Below are positions 44,674 through 52,500 of a DNA stretch of 64,000 nucleotides, in pieces. Under the pieces are notes generated by a model, which was not told the DNA's origin, made no database searches, and saw only the letters and a list, made by a program, of their open reading frames with translations. This stretch comes from Weissella halotolerans DSM 20190 (GTDB lineage: Bacteria > Bacillota > Bacilli > Lactobacillales > Lactobacillaceae), in contig NZ_ATUU01000001.1 in assembly GCF_000420365.1 (NCBI RefSeq), positions 124,001 to 188,000 of the forward strand. The letters are read 5' to 3'. Made by a program: the position numbers and the translations under genes. Numbering within the stretch: the first letter of the stretch is position 1; every line of letters starts with the position of its first letter.

Positions 44674-46707
44674 ATGGATCAACAAGTCTTAGATACACAA
44701 AAGTGGTTGAACAAAACTTATTCAGGTGTTGCAGGTTATCAACCTGTTAAAGAAAATGGTCTAACTGGGTGGCCAACGATTTATGCTCTACGTGAAGGAT
44801 TACAACACGAAGTCGGTATCAGTCCCGTTGCTTCAGGCTTTGGTAGTGCAACTGAAGCAGGCGTAAGTAAAGTTGTCGGAAAACTAAAAGTTGGTTATTC
44901 AGGAAACTTAGTCCGTTTGGTTCAAGGGGCATTTTGGGCAAAAGGGATTTCGCCCAATGCATTTGACGGTAAATTTACTACATCTACTGAAAATGCAATC
45001 AAAGAATTGCAAAGCAATGCTGGATTAAATGCTTCAGGTACCATGACTACAGAGTTAATGAAAGCTTTGTTTGACATGAGTGCTTTTACATTAGTATTTG
45101 GTGGTAAGCCGAATATCCGTGCAATGCAACAATACTTAAATGGTCATTATCATAAGTATTTCGGAATTTTACCTTGTGACGGTATCTACCAACGAGATAC
45201 TAACACAGCTCTCATCTATGCTCTTCAGGTAGAAATTGGCCTCGGTTCTGTGGCGAATGGCTATTATGGGCCTGGAACAATTAACGCCACTCCTACTTTA
45301 AATGTTGGGGCATCTGGATCAATCGTTAAAATCTTACAATATGGTCTAATGGTAAATGGTTACTATTCAGGTAATATTGACGGTCAGTTTACGTCAGCAA
45401 TCGGTAGCGATATTATTGCTTTCCGTAAATTTATGAACCTTCCTCCTTACACGTCTACTGCTGACCTCACGGTTATTAAGGGCTTGCTAACCAGTAATGG
45501 TAATGTTAATCGTGATGCATCAGCTATGGATACTTCTAAGCAACTCACTGCTAGCGACGTGAATGCGTTAAAGGCTGGTGGTTATAAAGTAATTGGACGC
45601 TATTTGACCGGTTCAGTAGGTACAGGAACAGCCAAACGGAATAAGTATTTGACCCGTTCTGAAATTTCAACTATTACGAATGCTGGAATTCGCATCTTCC
45701 CTATTTATCAAGACGGTGGTTGGGATATTAGCTACTTTACCGCTGCACAAGGTGCCGCAGATGCACGTGCTGCCTCGTTAGCAGCTAGTCAGCTTGGTTT
45801 CCCTCATGGAACGACGATCTATTTCGCAGCAGATTTAGATATTGAAAATGGGAATATTGCTGGAACGGTTTTCCCTTATATCAAGGCGGTTGCAAGTCAT
45901 TTATCAGGATATAAGGTTGGTATCTATGGAACTCGTAACGTTTGTTCACGAGCTACAGAAGAAACTGGTGTCGTAACTAGTTCATTTGTGGCAGACATGT
46001 CAACAGGATTTTCCGGAAACCTCGGTTTTCCAATGCCTAAGAATTGGGCCTTTGACCAATTCGTCGAATTTACATTATCCGGTATACCAGTAGATAATTT
46101 AGGCATGTCAGGTCGTGATACTGGAACGCTAGCATTTAACAAGACGATTTCTCAAAAAGAGGCCATTCGCAAAGTCACCGGAAACTTTGATATGGCATTA
46201 GACGGCCCTTCAGTATTAATGGTTAATACCCGTTATCTCACTGTTTCGGCACATGCCTCTAGCAGGATCAATACTGTTGGAGGATCTCATGCGATTAATA
46301 TTACTAATGGAAAGTTCGATTCTGTTAGCATTGGTAAGGCATTAAATGTTCCAACACCATTGGTAGATGTAGCACTTCATTTCCCTGGTGTTGATTTAAC
46401 CACGGATATTAGTGAAGGGGAAGTGCATATTGGCTCGATTTCTTTAAGCACTGGTAAGGTAACTATTGAAGTTGTTGTAAAGAGTTTAAAAGATGCTGTT
46501 ATTGATGCAGAGTTCTCTCTAGTTTTTGACGTCTTTATTGACAAAGAACAAATCAAAACTGACTTCAAAAATGCTGTAATTGGGCTCTCTGAAGGTGCAA
46601 TATTAACAATTGCTGCTTTGATAATTGTTGGATTAACTGGTTTTGCTGGCCCAGCCGGTACCACAACTGGTGTCGAAGTGGCTGGAACTATTGTAAGCTT
46701 GGCATAG
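44674..46707 (+). CDS. Leaderless DUF1906 glycoside-hydrolase-like protein with peptidoglycan-binding repeats and hydrophobic C-terminus
   Basis: 677 aa. Residues 1-275 hold three peptidoglycan-binding-like units (for example FDGKFTTSTENAIKELQ at about 97-113 and IDGQFTSAIGSDIIAF at about 235-250). Residues 282-495 are a DUF1906 domain (AMDTSKQLTASDVNALKAGG, IYFAADLDIE), a TIM-barrel related to GH25-like hydrolases. Residues 500-677 are a separate domain ending in hydrophobic segments (about 640-660 and 666-677). There is no signal peptide. Two operator-like sites precede it and a multi-TM gene converges on it, so a colicin-like role is possible. Confidence 0.8.
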   Translation: MDQQVLDTQKWLNKTYSGVAGYQPVKENGLTGWPTIYALREGLQHEVGISPVASGFGSATEAGVSKVVGKLKVGYSGNLVRLVQGAFWAKGISPNAFDGKFTTSTENAIKELQSNAGLNASGTMTTELMKALFDMSAFTLVFGGKPNIRAMQQYLNGHYHKYFGILPCDGIYQRDTNTALIYALQVEIGLGSVANGYYGPGTINATPTLNVGASGSIVKILQYGLMVNGYYSGNIDGQFTSAIGSDIIAFRKFMNLPPYTSTADLTVIKGLLTSNGNVNRDASAMDTSKQLTASDVNALKAGGYKVIGRYLTGSVGTGTAKRNKYLTRSEISTITNAGIRIFPIYQDGGWDISYFTAAQGAADARAASLAASQLGFPHGTTIYFAADLDIENGNIAGTVFPYIKAVASHLSGYKVGIYGTRNVCSRATEETGVVTSSFVADMSTGFSGNLGFPMPKNWAFDQFVEFTLSGIPVDNLGMSGRDTGTLAFNKTISQKEAIRKVTGNFDMALDGPSVLMVNTRYLTVSAHASSRINTVGGSHAINITNGKFDSVSIGKALNVPTPLVDVALHFPGVDLTTDISEGEVHIGSISLSTGKVTIEVVVKSLKDAVIDAEFSLVFDVFIDKEQIKTDFKNAVIGLSEGAILTIAALIIVGLTGFAGPAGTTTGVEVAGTIVSLA

Positions 46708-46757
46708 CCTATTTCTGCAAATAAAGAGACTGTTTCTAGTCAATTAAAGTGATATAA

Positions 46758-46794
46758 ATCCCATTAGTTTGAGGAAAAACTAATGGGATTTTAT
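46758..46794. terminator. Bidirectional terminator DUF1906 / TM protein
   Basis: Stem AATCCCATTAGTTT / AAACTAATGGGATT between the convergent pair. Confidence 0.88.
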
Positions 46795-46811
46795 TATGTT
46801 CTCTAAACAAG

Positions 46812-47402
46812 TTAAACAAGTTCAATCATCATTTCTAAAGCTACTAATACGCCTACCGTAAGACTAGTTTTTAAGAATGTGTTGACTTCAGTCAATGACA
46901 TGCTCAGCACTATTTTCTGTTGCGCCATTGTTTGTTTAATACTCTTAGCACTTTCATCATTCTTGAATAATTCCTCAGCTTTCGACAAGACATAATCCAG
47001 TGCTTTTAATAACATCTTTAGGTAAAACTTATGTAAGATATTGAAAGCCAGTAGTAACATTATAGGTACAAAGAAACTAGTAATCTTTAAATTTCTTTTT
47101 GTTACCACCACAGCTACAATCCAAATGAAAGCTAACCATTTAGTGCTTAAAGCGCCTACGGTTATAAATCTATACTTTAGTCGATCTTGTGGATGTCCCT
47201 TTAAAAATTGCTCTATTACATACTTAATAATATTTATACCATATTTTTTTTTAAAGTCTTGAATTCCTAGCCAGATTGGAGTTTTCAAATCAGCATATCC
47301 AATTTCACTTCTTTTTTCTTTTAACTGAAATAAGACAGGTACAAAACAAATAACCACTATGATTATTGCTAAATTAATTAATAAGTTTAAAAAATCCTTC
47401 AT
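46812..47402 (-). CDS. Multi-TM protein convergent with the DUF1906 gene; immunity candidate
   Basis: 196 aa with four hydrophobic segments (about residues 4-26, 79-101, 107-123, 171-194) and a basic amphipathic loop between. No family recognised. Its place, downstream of and opposite to a leaderless wall-binding protein with hydrophobic C-terminus, copies pore-forming colicin immunity genes. The start follows GGGGGAA. AT-rich, as expected for transferred DNA. Confidence 0.65.
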   Translation of the reverse strand: MKDFLNLLINLAIIIVVICFVPVLFQLKEKRSEIGYADLKTPIWLGIQDFKKKYGINIIKYVIEQFLKGHPQDRLKYRFITVGALSTKWLAFIWIVAVVVTKRNLKITSFFVPIMLLLAFNILHKFYLKMLLKALDYVLSKAEELFKNDESAKSIKQTMAQQKIVLSMSLTEVNTFLKTSLTVGVLVALEMMIELV

Positions 47403-47485
47403 TTGATTTCCCCCGCATTTAAATAAATTCTTGCTTTAATTCGATTACAATTTCTTAAACATCATCACTTAAACAAACAAACAAA

Positions 47486-47530
47486 AAGAATTTTGCCACT
47501 TAACACATTTCTCAACCTGGCAAAATTCTT
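47486..47530 (-). terminator. Hairpin in the leader upstream of the TM protein
   Basis: AAGAATTTTGCCA / TGGCAAAATTCTT with T-rich DNA on the minus-strand 3' side. It may end the yolD-relic transcript or act as an attenuator for the downstream TM gene. Confidence 0.6.
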
Positions 47531-47576
47531 AATTATTTCAATCTTTGATTTTAGGATAAAATCGTTAAAACAGTTT

Positions 47577-47640
47577 TTATAAGTATACCACGTTGATAAA
47601 ATCCCACAAATAGGCGTTATATAAACGCATTCTTCTACAG
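47577..47640 (-). repeat. Diverged promoter-containing repeat, copy 2
   Basis: Partner of 44391-44454. On the minus strand CAACGTGGTATACTTA contains a better -10 (TATACT) with TTGTGG 16 bp upstream; a promoter here could feed the TM-protein gene at 47402 through a long leader. Confidence 0.6.
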
Positions 47641-47669
47641 TTTTAAAGCTTAAATCGTAAGTTGTCCAC

Positions 47670-48056
47670 TTACTGTAGCTCACACCACTGTATATTTGCT
47701 AAATCAATCTGAGTATTTTTCTCAAACACAATCTTATCCTCCACATAGCCTAAAACCTTACTTGTCTGAATGGCTGGTGCTATGCCTTGAATATCCCGAT
47801 ACTTTTCTTGGTAGAGCACAATTAGACCGTTTTTATATGCCTTGAATAACTTACTAGAGATGTCTTCCATATCCATTTCAGGCATCACCTTAGTACGCAT
47901 CTTCTTCTGTCGATCAGTTGAATAAGAATGAACATCTTCGGTTTGATCAGATAAAAAATCTCCTTACCATTTAACCATTTCCCGTTCTTTATAATCATGT
48001 TCAAAAAAGTATCGAGTTCGTTCGATTGCCTGTACTTCATCTTCAGTTATTCCCAT
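47670..48056 (-). pseudogene. yolD: yolD-like gene inactivated by one nonsense codon
   Basis: From ATG at 48056 the frame reads MGITEDEVQAIERTRYFFE and on to MVKW, then TAA, then continues in the same frame to the end at 47670 with strong similarity to the intact YolD copy at 50503-50892 (for example KVLGYVEDKIVFE versus KVLGYVDDKIVFE). The intact copy has Gln at the stop position, so CAA-to-TAA is the simplest history. No umuC gene accompanies this copy. Confidence 0.85.
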
Positions 48057-48087
48057 AATTTTCCACCCCAATAGTATCAATTTCAGA

Positions 48088-48102
48088 TTAAGTTTAACCT
48101 AA
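48088..48102 (-). promoter_or_regulatory. Putative SOS-type operator of the yolD relic
   Basis: Plus strand reads TTAAGTTTAACCTAA. It overlaps a plausible minus-strand promoter (TTGCAA, 17 bp, TAAACT). Confidence 0.6.
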
Positions 48103-48119
48103 TTAAAGCGTTGTTGCAA

Positions 48120-48146
48120 TAAAAAAGCACTCTTGAGAGAGTGCTC
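48120..48146 (-). terminator. Terminator of the secreted-protein operon
   Basis: GCACTCT-TGAG-AGAGTGC followed on the minus strand by T6. Confidence 0.88.
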
Positions 48147-48168
48147 TAATTAATTCGATCATGATAGA

Positions 48169-48672
48169 TTAAATGAAGAGAGTAATCGCTTTTGTTACCC
48201 AATCAGCATCTCGTGGCGATAATCCTACACGACGTAAGGCGGAATAAATAATATGATATTCAGTACCCGTAAAATGATCAATCGCCTTTAAAAGACCACT
48301 TAATCCGGTATATTGACCAATTTTACGGCGCACGCTAGCTGGTAGCTTCTTCCACACTCTTAATACCGCTTTAGCGACCGTAGTACCCCCAACAAATTCT
48401 GTCGTTGGCTTTTGGGCAGAGTTATATAAGTCGATCACTTCTTGATTAGTCATTTGTGCATAATCATAGTCATTAAAACCTGCATATTGCGTTAAAAAGG
48501 TTTTAGCTGTTTGTAATTGGGTATCAGAGGCCGTTTGTACCACCTTTGCCGGACTTTCTACCTCATCAGCATGTGCAATAACCACACCAGATGCTGGTAC
48601 AGCAATACTTGAAGCTAATAACGCTAAAATAGAAAACTTGTTGAATGACTTGATGATATGTGTATACTGCAT
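48169..48672 (-). CDS. Secreted basic helical protein, bacteriocin candidate
   Basis: 167 aa with a Sec signal peptide (basic n-region, hydrophobic residues 13-33) and an AHA-DEV cleavage site after residue 35. The mature 132-aa product has no Cys. Its second half is basic and helical (AVLRVWKKLPASVRRKIGQ), ending in a hydrophobic WVTKAITLFI. The family was not recognised. It is the second gene of a pair with a small two-TM protein, the layout of bacteriocin-immunity operons. Confidence 0.7.
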   Translation of the reverse strand: MQYTHIIKSFNKFSILALLASSIAVPASGVVIAHADEVESPAKVVQTASDTQLQTAKTFLTQYAGFNDYDYAQMTNQEVIDLYNSAQKPTTEFVGGTTVAKAVLRVWKKLPASVRRKIGQYTGLSGLLKAIDHFTGTEYHIIYSALRRVGLSPRDADWVTKAITLFI

Positions 48673-48673
48673 C

Positions 48674-48913
48674 TTACTTTCTCCTAATCGTCCTAACTAT
48701 TCCAACGAATATATAGATAATCTGGCTTACAGACCAATAAAAGAGTGTTAAATAAGAGCAAATAGCAATTAAATCTGTTTTTTTAATGAAAAAGTAAATC
48801 ACTAGTCCCCCTAGACCAATTACTAAAAGAAGCATATTCAGTATATTTAATGTCATTTCAGCAATACTTTTGTTGGCTGTATTTTTTTGCGTGTTATCTG
48901 ATTTCATATTCAT
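48674..48913 (-). CDS. Small two-TM protein, possible immunity partner
   Basis: 79 aa: polar N-terminus (KSDNTQKNTANKS), TM helices at about residues 23-46 and 49-73, and a basic C-terminus (RTIRRK). Not recognised by family. AAGGAG is 5 nt before the ATG. It is promoter-proximal and only one base from the secreted protein, so they are made together. Small two-TM proteins of this kind commonly give self-protection. Confidence 0.7.
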   Translation of the reverse strand: MNMKSDNTQKNTANKSIAEMTLNILNMLLLVIGLGGLVIYFFIKKTDLIAICSYLTLFYWSVSQIIYIFVGIVRTIRRK

Positions 48914-48926
48914 TGAAACTCCTTGT

Positions 48927-48944
48927 TTGTTCAGCGCTGAACAA
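48927..48944 (-). promoter_or_regulatory. 18-bp perfect palindromic operator
   Basis: TTGTTCAGC-GCTGAACAA at the expected transcription start of the two-gene operon, just before the ribosome site. Strong candidate for a dedicated repressor site (TetR-like geometry). Confidence 0.65.
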
Positions 48945-48950
48945 GATCCT

Positions 48951-48979
48951 AGAATACACGGTCACCCATTAAGGTGCAA
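48951..48979 (-). promoter_or_regulatory. Promoter of the secreted-protein operon
   Basis: Minus strand: -35 TTGCAC (complement at 48974-48979), exact 17-bp spacer, -10 TATTCT (complement at 48951-48956). Confidence 0.75.
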
Positions 48980-48999
48980 CCTGTAAGGACATTACCCAA

Positions 49000-49260
49000 T
49001 CCAACATTTAAACGTTTAACAAATGATTGTTTTTTGTCGGATTTAAATCGCATAAACTTTCTTCCTCAGCCATTTCCCTTCTAGCTGTGTAGCCTCAAAC
49101 TCAATCATTTCACTTTTTATAAACTTTTCAAACTCTTCTAGCTGCGTGCTCCCATATCTTTGGCTATTTTTTAGTTCCGGTGAGGCTTAGTCTTCTGATT
49201 CTGTTTAGGCGTAATTTCTGTACCTGTCTATGACCCACAAGCCTGGAATGCATATTATCT
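49000..49260 (-). pseudogene. Decayed coding sequence on the minus strand
   Basis: Coding-like pieces in shifted frames: EITPKQNQKTKPHRN (about 49170-49220), then LKNSQRYGSTQLEEFEKF and EFEATQLEGKWLRKKVYA ending near 49055. Frames are broken by stops and shifts. The family was not recognised. The remaining part of the 48945-49543 gap (49260-49500) shows no gene. Confidence 0.4.
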
Positions 49261-49543
49261 TGCTGCTTAATGAAGGATACTTGGACACTAGTTTTTTTCG
49301 CTAGACTTGAATAACACGTTTTTTAAGTAATTATGCTAAGTAGTTTCTTTACTGCAAGATCATCATGCATCACCTCATTGTACCCTTTAAAGTCTTCTTA
49401 ACCTTGAACCTTGATAGTAGATCTACTCCCCAGCAGATTCGCGCAGTATAAACATATGCATCTTATCTAACTATTTGTTAGTGGGATATCCAGGTGTTAC
49501 ACTATAAGAATAAAGGCTAAACCGAGCCTTTTTGGAGGTACTA

Positions 49544-50368
49544 ATGGAATATTACACATTACGTGATGGATTACAACTACCCAAGATTGGTTTTGGTACT
49601 TATCAGTTAGCCGGCGCCCAAGGTGCACGGGCTGTTTCGTCTGCCATCCAACAGGGTTATCGTTTAATTGACACGGCCTATAATTATGAAAACGAAGGTG
49701 CCGTTGGTCAAGGTATCAAGGCCGCCAACATTAACCGTGCTGACCTATTAGTCACATCTAAATTGCCTGGGCGTTATTATCAAAATGGTATTGCCGCCCT
49801 TCAGGAATCCTTATATCGGAGCCAGTTAGACTATCTAGACTTGTACCTACTCCACTGGCCAAATCCCAAGCAGGATCACTATGTTGAAGCTTGGCAAACC
49901 CTGATTGACGCTCAAAAATTTGGCCTAGTACGTTCGATTGGCGTATGTAACTTTTTACCTGAACACCTAGATCGGCTTTACCAAGAAACTGGCGTACTAC
50001 CAGTTATTAATCAAATTGAACTACACCCCTACTTTAATCAGGCTAACCAGCGAAGCTATGATCAACAGAAGGGAATTTTAACTGAAGATTGGAGCCCGCT
50101 CGGACGAGCTAGTACCATGTTACAGGACTCAACCTTACAAATGCTAGCTGAGAAGTATCATAAGGGGGTTGGTCAGCTCATCTTACGCTGGGAGATTCAA
50201 TTAGGCACCATACCCATCCCAAAGGCAGCCACCGTACAGAATCAAATCGCCAATTTAGCGGTCTTTGATTTTAATATCAGTGATGAAGACATGCAAATCA
50301 TTTCATCATTAACACAGGCTAATGGTCGGACCTTCGATCAAGACCCTGCTATTTATGAAGAATTCTAA
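49544..50368 (+). CDS. Aldo/keto reductase (AKR5-like)
   Basis: NADPH-dependent carbonyl reductase. It has the AKR signature GYRLIDTAYNYENE (catalytic Asp and Tyr), TSKLPGRY (Lys), LYLLHWPNP (His) and the C-terminal IPIPKAATVQNQIAN cofactor site. 274 aa is the family length. The ATG at 49544 follows TTGGAGG; the in-frame TTG at 49532 is not used. First core-like gene after the accessory island. Confidence 0.92.
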   Translation: MEYYTLRDGLQLPKIGFGTYQLAGAQGARAVSSAIQQGYRLIDTAYNYENEGAVGQGIKAANINRADLLVTSKLPGRYYQNGIAALQESLYRSQLDYLDLYLLHWPNPKQDHYVEAWQTLIDAQKFGLVRSIGVCNFLPEHLDRLYQETGVLPVINQIELHPYFNQANQRSYDQQKGILTEDWSPLGRASTMLQDSTLQMLAEKYHKGVGQLILRWEIQLGTIPIPKAATVQNQIANLAVFDFNISDEDMQIISSLTQANGRTFDQDPAIYEEF

Positions 50369-50410
50369 TATGTTAATACCTGCCTGATTACTAAGAAGCT
50401 ATATATTATT

Positions 50411-50458
50411 AAAATAGGACCGACTTGCTATGATTAAGCGAGACGGTCCTATTTTTTA
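50411..50458. terminator. Bidirectional terminator akr / yolD
   Basis: Stem AAAATAGGACCG / CGGTCCTATTTT with T-run between convergent genes. Confidence 0.88.
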
Positions 50459-50502
50459 GTTGCTAGCCCTTTGCATTCTAACGCTACTGTTTCATCGTAA
50501 TC

Positions 50503-50892
50503 TTAGTTTAAATCACACCATTGGATACTGTCCAAGCTCACCTGTCTATTCCTTTCAAAAACAATTTTATCATCAACATATCCCAAAACTTTACTAACTT
50601 GAAGGGGTGGCACAGTTCCTTGTATGTCTTGGGTCTTTTCTTGATACAGAACCACTAACTTATTCTTATAGGCCTTAAATAATAAACTAGCCACTTGACC
50701 TATTTCCATTTCAGGCATCAATGGCGTCGTCAAGCTAGCCTGTCGTTTAGCTGAATACGCCTGCACATCTTCTGTATGATCGGACAAATAGTAACCCTGC
50801 CACTTCACCATGCCCCGGTCCTGATAATCCCGTTCAAAAAAATGTTTCGCTCGTTCAATCGCTATGCGCCTGTCCTTATCTTTCGACACCAT
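50503..50892 (-). CDS. yolD: YolD-like protein (translesion polymerase accessory)
   Basis: 129 aa by the preferred start. YolD-like proteins are small partners encoded with Y-family polymerases in Firmicutes and phages. The C-terminal KVLGYVDDKIVFE and SIQWCDL segments are typical. ATG at 50892 is chosen because GGAGG lies 8 nt upstream; the frame is open further back (TTG at 50919). It overlaps the umuC 3' end, so it is translated from the same message. Confidence 0.88.
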   Translation of the reverse strand: MVSKDKDRRIAIERAKHFFERDYQDRGMVKWQGYYLSDHTEDVQAYSAKRQASLTTPLMPEMEIGQVASLLFKAYKNKLVVLYQEKTQDIQGTVPPLQVSKVLGYVDDKIVFERNRQVSLDSIQWCDLN

Positions 50893-52195
50893 AGGCATTA
50901 CCTCCACTGTGTCCGCCAACTAAGCCTGCCCGTTGAATCATCGTACCACCTAAGGCTAATGACGACGATTTAACCAGCGCTGTAGTTCCAAATTTATGGC
51001 GAATCTGATCCACTACCTGATCAAGCATCTGTTTCTTCACATCAATTTCTGGGTCGGTAAACAAGTCTAACTGCGTATGTCCATCTGGCTGTAACTTGCC
51101 GGCCCCCACACCAATATGACGAATAGTCTGGCCTTCATAATGCACATCAAATAATTCGTACAGGGCCGCTACAATTTTATCTGATTGATTCGTGACATCA
51201 AGTTTGATGTTGGCATGAAAACCCGCCGCTTGTTCATGCATGCTCGTCCCTAGATACAGCGATAATAAACCAGCCTCTTTATGCTGCCCCCTAAGTCTGG
51301 CCGCAATTTGCTCACCAATTTCTCGAATAACATTCTTAATTTCAGCCGGTCGATTATAATCCCTTGGTAACACCTGACTATTAGAAATACTAGCCGCTTT
51401 AGTATGATATCGTTTAGCCACCACGCTCCGATCAACCCCCCAGGCTAATGCAATCAATTCTCCTCCACGAACACCGAACTTTTCAACTAATTTATAGGGA
51501 TTATACAAGGCCAAATCTTCCATTGATAAAATACCTAAGCGATTAAGCTTTTTAGCTGTTTTTTTACCGATGCTCCATACCTGGCTCAGTTCGTTCAGCG
51601 GCCATAACTTATGCGGCACATTTTCATAATGCCATTCCCCAATCAAGGTCCGATTATGTTTAGCTTCTATATCAAGCGCCAGTTTGGCCATTGTCGGGTT
51701 ATCACCTATTCCCACCGTTAAATAAAGACCAAAACGTTTTTTAGCCGCTAATTGAATAATCCTAGCTAAGTCGGTCATCGTTAGCGACTGCCCATATTTA
51801 AACCGTAAGTAGGTCCAGGACGGTGTAAGGTCTAACAATGATTCATCTATTGAATAAAGATGTAAATCCTCTTCAGCGACAAATTCCCTAAAGAGGTCAT
51901 TCACTTGCTTATTCATTGCAATATAGTAATTCATGCGTGGCTCAACAATCAATAAGCGAGGATCATCAGGAACATCTCGACTCCGCGTAACATTACTAAT
52001 CCCTAATTCTTTTTTAGCTCGTGGTGAGGCGGCCAATACTAATCCGCCATTCGTATTTTCTTGACGACTCATGACCACCAACATGGTGGTTAATGGGTTC
52101 AACCCACGGGCCGCACATTCACAACTGGCATAAAAACTTTTAGAATCAATCATCATCACTTTTCGCCTTTGTTCATTTATACTGGCAATTTGCAT
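50876..52195 (-). CDS. umuC: Y-family DNA polymerase, UmuC/UvrX-like
   Basis: 439-aa translesion polymerase. Catalytic acids are in MIDSKSFYASCEC (Asp of motif I) and LYSIDESLLDL (Asp-Glu of motif III); helix-hairpin-helix and little-finger domains follow (SIGKKTAKKLNRLGI). Followed by overlapping yolD. The promoter region contains the palindromic operator at 52228, between TTGATA and an AT-rich -10, as expected of a DNA-damage-inducible unit. Confidence 0.94.
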   Translation of the reverse strand: MQIASINEQRRKVMMIDSKSFYASCECAARGLNPLTTMLVVMSRQENTNGGLVLAASPRAKKELGISNVTRSRDVPDDPRLLIVEPRMNYYIAMNKQVNDLFREFVAEEDLHLYSIDESLLDLTPSWTYLRFKYGQSLTMTDLARIIQLAAKKRFGLYLTVGIGDNPTMAKLALDIEAKHNRTLIGEWHYENVPHKLWPLNELSQVWSIGKKTAKKLNRLGILSMEDLALYNPYKLVEKFGVRGGELIALAWGVDRSVVAKRYHTKAASISNSQVLPRDYNRPAEIKNVIREIGEQIAARLRGQHKEAGLLSLYLGTSMHEQAAGFHANIKLDVTNQSDKIVAALYELFDVHYEGQTIRHIGVGAGKLQPDGHTQLDLFTDPEIDVKKQMLDQVVDQIRHKFGTTALVKSSSLALGGTMIQRAGLVGGHSGGNAYGVER

Positions 52196-52227
52196 TTTGA
52201 CACCTCATAAAGTCTCACTTAATAATA

Positions 52228-52242
52228 TTAAGTTTAAACTAA
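52228..52242 (-). promoter_or_regulatory. Putative SOS-type operator of umuC-yolD
   Basis: Plus strand TTAAGTTTAAACTAA, near-perfect palindrome, 33 bp upstream of the umuC start and placed between the promoter hexamers. Confidence 0.65.
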
Positions 52243-52340
52243 TATCAAGCTTTATTCAATCCCTAATCAGATTGACTTATAGTATGTCTTGATTAACTAA
52301 CTCGCCATGCAGGTCTTGCTCGTGATGCTTATCTTATAAC

Positions 52341-52372
52341 AAAAAAGGAAGCAGTCAAATGACTACTTCCTT
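52341..52372 (-). terminator. Terminator of the polytopic membrane protein gene
   Basis: GGAAG-C-AGTCA / TGAC-TACTTCC stem followed by T6 on the minus strand. The stretch 52376-52500 shows nothing further. Confidence 0.8.
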
Positions 52373-52500
52373 CAAGTTTCCAGTATGGGACAGCTTACTT
52401 ATGATAGAGGAGGTCTTTTTCAATTTCAAAGCAGGCTTACATCTCTTAGCAAGCTTCCAAAAGAACCATCTAATCAGCCTTACCAACATCTTTTCAAAAA

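Noticed and set aside
47465-47683. 72-aa minus-strand frame after the yolD relic
   Set aside because: It runs through the promoter repeat and a hairpin, overlaps the yolD relic end and has no ribosome site.
36700-49543. Intact integrative element with integrase and attachment sites
   Set aside because: No integrase or recombinase other than IS transposases is present, and no direct repeats were seen at the island edges; it looks like a mosaic of relics.
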